Positions 1 through 4,586 are shown, numbered from the stretch's first letter. The stretch: 7,882 bases of DNA from Candidatus Gastranaerophilales bacterium (GCA_944326495.1 CALVEE010000152.1:1-7882), one strand, 5' to 3'. The notes: generated from the sequence alone by a model not told the origin. Translations and numbers: made by a program.

Positions 1-293
1 TTAATTTTCAGGTTTTTGGCTTGTTGGTAGCTTGCGCTACCTTCCCTCCACTTTTCGATACTCAATCGAAAAGCGGAGCCTTGCCAACCGCCCATAATTT
101 TTATTTAATTTTCAGGTTTTTGGCTTGCTGGTAGCTTGCGCTACCTTCCCTCCACTTTTCGATACTCAATCGAAAAGCGGAGCCTTGCCAATCGCCCTCC
201 AATTTATTTAATTTTCAAACTTTTGGCCTTTGGTCGGTTATCCTATCTTACGCCTCTGAATCAATCGAAAATCAGAGTGTTTGCCAATTACTA
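1..293. repeat. Three tandem copies of a 103-104 bp hairpin-rich repeat
   Basis: Copies begin at 1, 105 and 208, each with TTAATTTTC. The first two are nearly identical, differing at a few bases (for example T24 versus C128) and in the AT-rich spacer. The third is diverged. Each of the first two copies holds two hairpins. One is GGTAGC-TTGC-GCTACC (26-41 in copy 1). The other is CTTTTCGAT-ACTCA-ATCGAAAAG (51-73), which extends with one mismatch to a CTCC/GGAG base at 46-78. Outer arms TTGGC (16-20) and GCCAA (83-87) can close the pair into a three-way-junction shape. The array begins at the window edge, so more copies may lie to the left. It sits just downstream of the 78-residue leftward gene and could be its 3' untranslated region, a REP/MITE-type element or a repeated small RNA. 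No transposase or direct-repeat target site is visible. Confidence 0.9.
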
Positions 294-295
294 TT

Positions 296-532
296 TTACG
301 CTTTTGGTTTAGCATGGCTGAAATGTGACATCAACCTGCCTATGCCATTACGCATAGCAATAACGGGATTTGATTTATTAGTTTTTACAGAAGATGATAC
401 AAACTTGTCCTCTGTTTTATAAAATTTTGGCATTTTAGTTACAGTCATCTTTGGAGGCACAATCCTTAACGGCTCAAATACAGATGTAATTGTCGAAACA
501 GGATTGTTTGATATACCGAAAATTTTACCCAT
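296..532 (-). CDS. Orphan small protein, 78 residues, downstream of tRNA-Cys
   Basis: Function not recognised. The protein is basic and has no signal peptide or membrane segment. It starts MGKIFGISNNPVSTI, has a Pro/Lys/Thr-rich middle (residues 21-45, PPKMTVTKMPKFYKT), and a C-terminal part NPVIAMRNGIGRLMSHF (55-71) that may form an amphipathic helix. The start is chosen because AGGAGA (545-540) lies 7 bp upstream. The gene begins 25 bp after the end of tRNA-Cys on the same strand and no separate promoter is clear, so it may be read from the tRNA promoter. Its stop codon lies directly beside the 104-bp repeat array. The good ribosome site and a reading frame open over the whole interval support a real gene. 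The function is unknown. Confidence 0.7.
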   Translation of the reverse strand: MGKIFGISNNPVSTITSVFEPLRIVPPKMTVTKMPKFYKTEDKFVSSSVKTNKSNPVIAMRNGIGRLMSHFSHAKPKA

Positions 533-557
533 AAACGTTTCTCCTGATATGTAAAAA

Positions 558-628
558 AGGCGACACCCGGATTCGAACCGGGGGTAAAAGCTTTGCAGGC
601 TTCTGCCTTACCACTTGGCCATGTCGCC
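558..628 (-). tRNA. tRNA-Cys (anticodon GCA)
   Basis: Folds as a full cloverleaf. The acceptor stem GGCGACA (628-622) pairs with TGTCGCC (565-559). The D stem is GCC/GGC around AAGTGGTAA. The anticodon stem GAAGC/GCTTT encloses the loop CTGCAAA, giving anticodon GCA at 596-594. The T arm is CCCGG-TTCGAAT-CCGGG. The unpaired base after the acceptor stem is U (558), the usual cysteine discriminator in bacteria. CCA is not encoded. Five T residues follow the 3' end on the transcribed strand (557-553). Confidence 0.97.
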
Positions 629-636
629 ACAGGACT

Positions 637-665
637 ATAATATTATAAACATATACGATTTGCAA
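637..665 (-). promoter_or_regulatory. Sigma-70-type promoter for tRNA-Cys
   Basis: On the minus strand, -35 TTGCAA (665-660) is followed after 17 bp by -10 TATTAT (642-637). This places the transcription start near 630, two bases before the mature tRNA 5' end. An overlapping TATAAT (647-642) has a spacer of only 12 bp and is the less likely -10. Confidence 0.65.
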
Positions 666-699
666 GAGGCTTGTTGACTGATATTTACGGCTATGATGT

Positions 700-732
700 A
701 AAAAAGACGGCTCATTCAAGAGATGAACCGTC
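700..732 (-). terminator. Intrinsic terminator of rpsU
   Basis: In minus-strand RNA, GACGGUUCAU (732-723) pairs with AUGAGCCGUC (715-706) as a 10-bp stem with one G.U wobble and a 7-base loop. Six U residues follow (705-700). The wobble pairs only in minus-strand RNA, and the U run is also on that side, so the terminator serves rpsU, whose stop codon is 7 bp upstream. Confidence 0.9.
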
Positions 733-739
733 TGATATA

Positions 740-913
740 TTATACCTTACGCTTACGAGCAGCTTCGGATTTACGTTTTCTTCTTACGCTGGGCTTTTCG
801 TATCTTTCGCGTTTTTTGACTTCAGATAAAATACCAGCCTTCTGGATTTTTTTCTTAAATCTTCTTAAAGCGCTTTCGATACTTTCGTTTTCGCCCACTT
901 TAACTTCTGCCAT
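740..913 (-). CDS. rpsU: 30S ribosomal protein S21 (bS21)
   Basis: Small basic subunit protein that binds 16S rRNA near the platform and takes part in translation initiation in species that have it. The 57-residue product starts MAEVKVGENESIESALRRFK (residues 1-20). The family pattern is clear: an acidic/Ser 'ENESIESALRRFKKK' helix, then 'AGILSEVKKRERYEKPS', and a very basic tail rich in RKRK. The length fits the usual 57-70. The start is set by the conserved N-terminus and by AAGGTGGTG (about 930-922) upstream. The gene has its own promoter (956-984) and terminator (700-732), so it is a single-gene unit. Confidence 0.96.
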   Translation of the reverse strand: MAEVKVGENESIESALRRFKKKIQKAGILSEVKKRERYEKPSVRRKRKSEAARKRKV

Positions 914-955
914 TTATATTTCACCACCTTTTCAGCATTTCATGTGTACAAATTT

Positions 956-984
956 ATGATACCTTAAGCAAAACAGAATTTCAA
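956..984 (-). promoter_or_regulatory. Sigma-70-type promoter for rpsU
   Basis: On the minus strand, -35 TTGAAA (984-979) and -10 TATCAT (961-956) are separated by exactly 17 bp. Transcription would start near 949, giving a leader of about 36 bases before the rpsU start codon. The -35 box directly abuts the G-rich minisatellite at 985-1040. Confidence 0.75.
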
Positions 985-1040
985 GGGGGTAAATATAAGG
1001 GGGTAAATATAAGAGGGGGAAATATAAGCGGTAAATATGA
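985..1040. repeat. G-rich minisatellite, four 14-16 bp units
   Basis: On the plus strand the units are GGGGGTAAATATAA (985-998), GGGGGTAAATATAAGA (999-1014), GGGGGAAATATAAGC (1015-1029) and a degenerate GGTAAATATGA (1030-1040). Three runs of five G alternate with AT-rich blocks. The array fills the gap between the -35 box of rpsU (979-984) and the -35 box of the 58-residue gene (1042-1047), with nothing else in between. Confidence 0.9.
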
Positions 1041-1041
1041 C

Positions 1042-1070
1042 TTGAAGAAATATTGTTTTAGTGCTAAACT
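1042..1070 (+). promoter_or_regulatory. Extended -10 promoter for the 58-residue gene
   Basis: -35 TTGAAG (1042-1047), then 17 bp, then -10 TAAACT (1065-1070) preceded by TGC (1062-1064), an extended -10. The predicted start is near 1077, giving a leader of about 18 bases that carries the Shine-Dalgarno sequence. Confidence 0.6.
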
Positions 1071-1094
1071 GCATATATTCTAAAAGGAGTACAT

Positions 1095-1271
1095 ATGGAG
1101 CCCACAAACGAGGAAATAGTTACAAGACTTTTATCTTCTAATGAGATTTTGCATGTTAAAAATAATAATAATGCATTCACTATTAATCCTTTATACAACC
1201 TTGGAGAATTTTTGAAAAATGTTAAAGATTTACCGGGCCCTTATGGTGAAAAGTATGTTTTTATAAAATAA
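1095..1271 (+). CDS. Orphan small protein, 58 residues
   Basis: Not recognised. The product starts MEPTNEEIVTRLLSSNEI, has an NNNN run (residues 23-26, from an AAT trinucleotide run), and ends LPGPYGEKYVFIK. It is soluble, without a signal peptide, membrane segment or cysteine. Gene status is well supported by context. AAAAGGAG (1082-1089) lies 5 bp before ATG, a promoter with 17-bp spacing lies just upstream, and a perfect terminator hairpin starts at the last base of the stop codon. The first half (about 4-20) looks helical, and the shape suggests a small regulatory or binding protein, but no domain can be assigned. Confidence 0.75.
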   Translation: MEPTNEEIVTRLLSSNEILHVKNNNNAFTINPLYNLGEFLKNVKDLPGPYGEKYVFIK

Positions 1272-1300
1272 AACCTCTCTTTTTAAGAGAGGTTTATATT
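1271..1300. terminator. Bidirectional terminator between convergent genes
   Basis: The perfect inverted repeat AAACCTCTC (1271-1279) and GAGAGGTTT (1287-1295) has a TTTTTAA loop. A T-rich tail follows on both strands: ATATTTTATT on plus, and TATTTTAT after the minus-strand stem. It serves both the 58-residue gene and the leftward gene that ends at 1301. Confidence 0.88.
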
Positions 1301-2311
1301 TTATTCTTTAGAACTCCAGTCTTTTTTACCATATCCTTCGTGCCAATCGTATTGAATTAATTCATATTTATCACCATGTTTCTGGAGTATATATTCCTGA
1401 TGGTCTTGATCGCTTACGTATACATATTCTCCATTAACAGTTTCTTTATATGTATATGTTATATCTTTTGTATCCTGAATTACAATTGTCTGTGGATGTG
1501 AACCGTTTGTGGATTTAGTAATTTTAGAAGTTTTACCGTTAACTATGACAGTATCTTTTGTTTTTTCGCTCACATCATGTGCCCTGATAACGTCACCATT
1601 TTGAAGCTCAGTCTTTCCATCATAGTTTGTATAACCCGGCAAATATGAATGCTGTACATCATCGCCTTGCCCCGGAGTAACAGCACCCGCACCTTCACCA
1701 CCAGGAGTTTCTGTTGTAGTGGGTGGTTGTTTTGTTGCAGCATGAGCTTGTTCAGCTTTCGTTTTCATATTCTTTAATGTTGCAAGCAAATTATCATATG
1801 TCTTTTTATCATTTACGCCTTCAATGCCGTCTTCTTTATCTCTGGCGTCTTGTACTTTATCTATAACTGCCTGTATTTCTTCCGGCGTTACATTTTCTTT
1901 TTGTTGTAAATCTTTTAGCTGCCCCGTTAAATCTGCAAATTTTGCATTATCAATATTCTTTTTTGCAGGTTCGCTGTCTTTCTTTTCGTGGCAATGACAA
2001 GTTGTTGTACTTGTTGTACGGCTTTCAGCTGGTGTACGACTACCGCCGGTACTACTCCACGGACTACTCCAAGGGCTTGTGAATGATGGGAAAGCAAAAC
2101 CGCCCATTCCAAGTCCGCCAAAGCTGCTAAACAAACTGCCAAAGGCATTTCCAAGGCCTAATCCAAAACCACCCCAGAACCCGCCGCCAAAATGACTGCC
2201 GCCACAAGTAAATATTGTAGTATTATTACTGCCAATATTTATTACGTCTCCGCCGCGTGAGTGGAACATTTCATAATGTTTAAATGCGCTGTGACAATTA
2301 ATTCTTGACAT
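1301..2311 (-). CDS. Mosaic Gly-rich protein with NIGSNNTT N-terminus and beta-rich C-terminus
   Basis: Function not recognised. The 336 residues divide into five parts. Residues 1-36 include VINIGSNNTTIF and two cysteines (6, 36). Residues 37-75 are rich in Gly, Phe and Leu (GGGFWGGFGLGLG). Residues 76-108 are a Ser/Thr/Pro/Trp linker ending TTTCHCH. Residues 118-193 are charged and helical, possibly coiled coil. A Thr/Pro/Gly linker (194-218) leads to residues 219-336, rich in Tyr, Thr and Val, which look like antiparallel beta strands. There is no classical signal peptide, sorting motif or membrane helix. The start is supported by GAGGT (2323-2319) 7 bp upstream and a promoter at 2345-2373. 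The N-terminal pattern resembles small surface-type orphan proteins I associate with Gastranaerophilales, from memory only. A surface or matrix role is a guess from composition. Confidence 0.85.
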   Translation of the reverse strand: MSRINCHSAFKHYEMFHSRGGDVINIGSNNTTIFTCGGSHFGGGFWGGFGLGLGNAFGSLFSSFGGLGMGGFAFPSFTSPWSSPWSSTGGSRTPAESRTTSTTTCHCHEKKDSEPAKKNIDNAKFADLTGQLKDLQQKENVTPEEIQAVIDKVQDARDKEDGIEGVNDKKTYDNLLATLKNMKTKAEQAHAATKQPPTTTETPGGEGAGAVTPGQGDDVQHSYLPGYTNYDGKTELQNGDVIRAHDVSEKTKDTVIVNGKTSKITKSTNGSHPQTIVIQDTKDITYTYKETVNGEYVYVSDQDHQEYILQKHGDKYELIQYDWHEGYGKKDWSSKE

Positions 2312-2344
2312 ACTCTGTACCTCGTTGGTTTCTTACATCTGTTA

Positions 2345-2373
2345 TATATATAAAGTATTTAAAAAGTATTCAA
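2345..2373 (-). promoter_or_regulatory. Promoter of the 336-residue Gly-rich protein gene
   Basis: On the minus strand, -35 TTGAAT (2373-2368), a 17-bp spacer, and -10 TATATA (2350-2345). The start would be near 2338, giving a leader of about 27 bases. The spacer and -10 contain AAATACTTTATATA, a 14-mer that recurs upstream of the 3536-4048 gene at 3480-3493. Confidence 0.6.
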
Positions 2374-2393
2374 TTTCACAATTGTTTTTAATC

Positions 2394-2426
2394 GTTACAA
2401 AACTTTACATCATTAAGTTTTGTAAC
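2394..2426. promoter_or_regulatory. Perfect 12-bp inverted repeat, operator-like
   Basis: GTTACAAAACTT (2394-2405) and its exact complement AAGTTTTGTAAC (2415-2426) flank a 9-bp spacer. After one mismatch, two further pairs match (AT/AT). The repeat lies in the 198-bp region between the divergent genes at 1301-2311 and 2510-2917. Its centre (2410) is about 72 bp upstream of the predicted leftward start. Neither arm is followed by a T run, so a terminator is unlikely. The rest of this interval is plain AT-rich DNA. A -10-like TATATT (2472-2477) lies before the rightward gene but no good -35 matches it. Confidence 0.65.
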
Positions 2427-2509
2427 AATTATCTCTAAAACCCTAAAGTTTTCTAAAATTATGCCGATATATATATTACAAAGGGAAAATAAAAAAAGGA
2501 ATCAGGGAC

Positions 2510-2917
2510 ATGGGATTAAATGTATCAATGGATTATTCTTACCAGCTTGAAAATCGGGAAAATTTAAGAAACACCGCAAGAAATATTCTAAACAACAGCG
2601 GTGCAGCCTCTGAAACTACGCAAAAAATTATTGAAAAGACCATTTTTGAAGGCGACAGGCAATTGAAGGAAATCTATACTAACCCGCAATTGTCTGTAAT
2701 AAAAGCTTCTACACAAATCAGCCTTAATGGTACGTTAAAAGAAACTCTTAAGTATTTAAGAACACATGCCGGCAAACAACCTGTTAAAGAACCTGTCTTA
2801 GGTGAATTGTGGAATATATTTTCTGCAAATAACGAGGCCTCTGAACATAATCCATACAAAGGGGAATTATGCGATTTTCAGATAGATAAAAATGCAAAAA
2901 ACATCTTTGCCGCATAA
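2510..2917 (+). CDS. Orphan soluble protein, 135 residues
   Basis: Not recognised. The N-terminus MGLNVSMDYSYQLENRENLR leads into a helical, charged region (about 12-85) containing AASETTQKIIEKTIFEGDRQ and LNGTLKETLKYLRTHAG. A Pro-rich turn (KQPVKEPVLGELWNIF, 89-104) and a polar tail follow. No signal peptide, membrane segment or metal motif is visible, and there is one cysteine (121). ATG at 2510 is preferred over the internal ATG at 2528. AAGGA (2496-2500) and AGGG (2504-2507) precede the first, while nothing like a Shine-Dalgarno precedes the second. The gene is transcribed away from the Gly-rich protein gene across a shared upstream region with the 12-bp inverted repeat, so joint control is possible. 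Confidence 0.75.
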   Translation: MGLNVSMDYSYQLENRENLRNTARNILNNSGAASETTQKIIEKTIFEGDRQLKEIYTNPQLSVIKASTQISLNGTLKETLKYLRTHAGKQPVKEPVLGELWNIFSANNEASEHNPYKGELCDFQIDKNAKNIFAA

Positions 2918-2944
2918 AGATATACTAAATTTCTCCTCAAACAA

Positions 2945-2969
2945 GGCGGAAGCACAAAGTGCTTCCGCC
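2945..2969. terminator. Perfect 11-bp GC-rich hairpin between convergent genes
   Basis: GGCGGAAGCAC (2945-2955), AAA loop, GTGCTTCCGCC (2959-2969). It is by far the strongest hairpin in the interval between two convergent genes. The downstream sequence is only mildly T-rich on minus (TTGTTTGA) and not T-rich on plus, so termination is likely but of uncertain efficiency. It may also act as a 3'-end stabiliser. Confidence 0.65.
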
Positions 2970-2975
2970 GCCTCA

Positions 2976-3410
2976 CTATATAAGAACTTTTACCACAGCC
3001 TTCTTCACAAAAGCAGGATTATCTATAGCTAAAGAGGGCTGATGCGCATCATCGGGATACAAAATCAAAAATTCTCCTTCTTTTAACGTGCAGTAATTTA
3101 CATTTTCAGAACAATCTAAAAATTCTATATCTTTTTGACTATTGTATTGTTCTACTGTCGTACAGACATCATAATCCACCACCCCGATTTTTTCCTCGCC
3201 CTTTATCATATATTGAATATCAATATATTTTTTATGCGCCTCAAACGGAGCAGTAATTTTTGTTTCATAGCTCTGCACATTTGCAAAAATCCTCTCACTG
3301 TCAATCAAGTATTTTCCATCAGCCAGATTTTCTAAATCAGTTTTTCGAAGCCAATCTAAACCTTTCTGCAGGTTTTGGCCAATTTCATTAAAAAGAGAAC
3401 CCTTTATCAT
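2976..3410 (-). CDS. YhcH/YjgK/YiaL family protein (sugar anomerase type)
   Basis: Member of the YhcH/YjgK/YiaL (DUF386) beta-sandwich family, which includes E. coli NanQ (sialic acid anomerase), YiaL and EbgC. The product is cytoplasmic. Its 144 residues match the usual 145-155. The family signature is complete: PFEAHKKYIDIQYMIKGEEKI (residues 55-75, with E57, H59, D64, Q66 in the metal/substrate site) and EFLILYPDDAHQP (113-125, H123). The start is fixed by AAGGAGGG (3421-3414), 3 bp before ATG. It stands alone, with no sialic acid or beta-galactosidase genes beside it, so the sugar cannot be told from context. It is read from its own promoter (3438-3466) and converges on the 135-residue gene. 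Family assignment is firm. The exact substrate is not. Confidence 0.92.
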   Translation of the reverse strand: MIKGSLFNEIGQNLQKGLDWLRKTDLENLADGKYLIDSERIFANVQSYETKITAPFEAHKKYIDIQYMIKGEEKIGVVDYDVCTTVEQYNSQKDIEFLDCSENVNYCTLKEGEFLILYPDDAHQPSLAIDNPAFVKKAVVKVLI

Positions 3411-3437
3411 ATACCCTCCTTAAAGTTATCTTTACAA

Positions 3438-3466
3438 ATCTTAACAAAAGATAAGAAAAAAAGCAA
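3438..3466 (-). promoter_or_regulatory. Promoter of the YhcH-family gene
   Basis: On the minus strand, -35 TTGCTT (3466-3461), a 17-bp spacer, and -10 TAAGAT (3443-3438), with TG one base upstream of the -10 (extended form). The start is near 3431, giving a leader of about 20 bases that carries a strong Shine-Dalgarno. Confidence 0.65.
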
Positions 3467-3468
3467 TT

Positions 3469-3495
3469 TTGAAACCTAAAAATACTTTATATAAA
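3469..3495 (+). promoter_or_regulatory. Probable promoter of the Met-rich coiled-coil gene
   Basis: -35 TTGAAA (3469-3474) and -10 TATAAA (3490-3495) are 15 bp apart, shorter than ideal. The region contains AAATACTTTATATA (3480-3493), also present in the promoter at 2345-2373. The -35 lies 2 bp from that of the divergent YhcH-family promoter. Confidence 0.4.
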
Positions 3496-3535
3496 TGTAA
3501 GGTTACAAAGGTTAGAAAAGTTAGGTAGGTTCACT

Positions 3536-4048
3536 ATGTTATTAGCATTCTGGCAAGTCCAGAGGTTAACACGCGAAATAAATGATTTAGAAAGGCAGGC
3601 AATAGAGACCCGCAACAGACTTTCGAACTATCAAAAGTATGCGAGTGTCTTAGGCGGCACATCAATTATGACAATGAGTAATGTTGCCGGCATGTCTGCT
3701 GAACTTCTGCCAAGAGCTGCAATGTTTGCACAATTCTCTAACCAGGCAAGCTCAATGAGTGCTATGCAGAACTTACAGGTAATGAAGATGAGCGGTATGG
3801 TACCCTGGACAGGCAATCCAATGGCACAATACCAGATAGAGATGAGTGCTTTTGCGAAGTTTAAGGAAGAATCAATGAAGGCTCTTAAACAGCAGGAAAT
3901 TCAGGTTCTTAATGAAAAGGAAAAAGAAATTCAGCTTGAAATGAACTCTATTGAACAAAGAATAGCAATGAAACGGGCTGAACTTAACTCCGTTAAACAG
4001 TTAGCAAGTCAGGAGGCTAGAGATGGCGCACCGAGCTTTGGACTGTAG
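3536..4048 (+). CDS. Met-rich coiled-coil protein, 170 residues
   Basis: Not recognised. Two charged heptad-like helices (about residues 8-35 and 105-158, the latter with QEIQVLNEKEKEIQLEMNSI) flank a middle section (40-100) unusually rich in Met, Ser and Ala: ten of the 15 methionines lie between 45 and 96. No signal peptide, membrane segment or cysteine is present. The likely form is a helical hairpin or a coiled-coil oligomer with a flexible Met/Ser centre. The start is ATG at 3536, with AGGTAGGT (3522-3529) upstream as a moderate ribosome site. The gene is single, with its own promoter region and a strong terminator at 4129-4154. The order of helix, Met/Ser/Ala-rich centre and helix could suit a scaffold or secretion-related helical protein, but nothing in the sequence identifies one. 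Confidence 0.82.
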   Translation: MLLAFWQVQRLTREINDLERQAIETRNRLSNYQKYASVLGGTSIMTMSNVAGMSAELLPRAAMFAQFSNQASSMSAMQNLQVMKMSGMVPWTGNPMAQYQIEMSAFAKFKEESMKALKQQEIQVLNEKEKEIQLEMNSIEQRIAMKRAELNSVKQLASQEARDGAPSFGL

Positions 4049-4120
4049 AAAATAGTTTAATAAACTCTAAAAACTTATAGTGTGAAAATAATGTGAAGTG
4101 TATACCTATTAACTTAAAAA

Positions 4121-4166
4121 TTCCCCTCGCCTCTTATCCAAGAGGCTTTTTTTTGGTGGAGGGGAA
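4121..4166 (+). terminator. Strong intrinsic terminator inside a second inverted repeat
   Basis: GCCTCTT (4129-4135), loop ATCC, AAGAGGC (4140-4146), then eight T (4147-4154): a standard terminator for the 3536-4048 gene, about 80 bp after its stop. Around it, TTCCCCTC (4121-4128) and GAGGGGAA (4159-4166) are exact complements. Read on the minus strand, this outer stem is followed by TTTTT (4120-4116), so it could also stop leftward transcripts. The stretch from 4049 to 4120 holds nothing else recognisable. Confidence 0.9.
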
Positions 4167-4241
4167 AATTCGTGAAGAAATCTTTTTATCATTTTTTGTG
4201 ATATATTATTTATACGTCATGAAATTATAAAGGAGTATATC

Positions 4242-4586
4242 ATGCAAATTCAGAAAACTAATACAAATTTTCAGGGAATTAAATTTCCATCACGCGTAAA
4301 CACTAACGAACTAGGAAAAATTAAAGAGTTCATTTCAAATGAAAACAATGTTTCTTTGATAAAAAAACTTGATGCACGTGAAACAGACATATATTTTACA
4401 GAGGGGCTTAAAAAAGTCGGTTTTGCCCATCAAAGATACGGACACCTAGATAAACATGGTGCGTCGGAAGTTCCTGCAGCCAATTTTTCAAGCAATATCG
4501 ACCAAACTCTGCAGACCGTTTCAAAAGCAATAAAGAAAGTCCAGCAGGCTTGGCGCAATGCGTATGAACACACAAGAGGCTGTTAG
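4242..4586 (+). CDS. Small protein with NFQGI N-terminal motif, 114 residues
   Basis: Function unknown. The N-terminus MQIQKTNTNFQGIKFPS matches a short leader-like motif (Asn-Phe-x-Gly-Ile/Phe) that I recall at the start of many small Gastranaerophilales proteins. This is recollection, not a search. Residues 25-60 are mixed helix and strand (GKIKEFISNENNVSLIKKL), and HQRYGHLDKHG (63-73) has three histidines. Residues 83-108 form a probable amphipathic helix (DQTLQTVSKAIKKVQQAW), and the protein ends in a lone Cys (TRGC). No hydrophobic signal peptide is present. AAGGAG (4229-4234) lies 7 bp before ATG. The stop codon TAG shares 4 bp with the stop of the convergent gene at 4583. Confidence 0.83.
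   Translation: MQIQKTNTNFQGIKFPSRVNTNELGKIKEFISNENNVSLIKKLDARETDIYFTEGLKKVGFAHQRYGHLDKHGASEVPAANFSSNIDQTLQTVSKAIKKVQQAWRNAYEHTRGC

Noticed and set aside
101..169. Repeat unit 2 holds a 22-codon minus-strand frame with a TTG start (LSIEKWREGSASYQ...), present in unit 1 too
   Set aside because: There is no ribosome site before the TTG, the frame runs through the hairpin arms, and it is lost in copy 3. A by-product of the repeat is more likely than a gene.
1..293. Integron attC-like or CRISPR-like array
   Set aside because: The units lack the RYYYAAC/GTTRRRY ends of attC and no cassette genes lie between them. For CRISPR, the period is too long and no unique spacers separate short repeats.
723..959. 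Plus-strand open frame of 78 codons
   Set aside because: It lies antisense to rpsU, has no ribosome site, and its composition is that of a reversed basic protein.
1927..2154. Minus-strand open frame of 75 codons inside the Gly-rich protein gene
   Set aside because: It is an alternative frame of the low-complexity GC-richer section, without its own start signals.
4049..4241. Possible riboswitch in the leader of the NFQGI-type gene, given the nested inverted repeats
   Set aside because: The nested structure is explained by the terminator of the preceding gene with its T run. The remaining 75 bp before the start show no conserved aptamer core that I can recognise.
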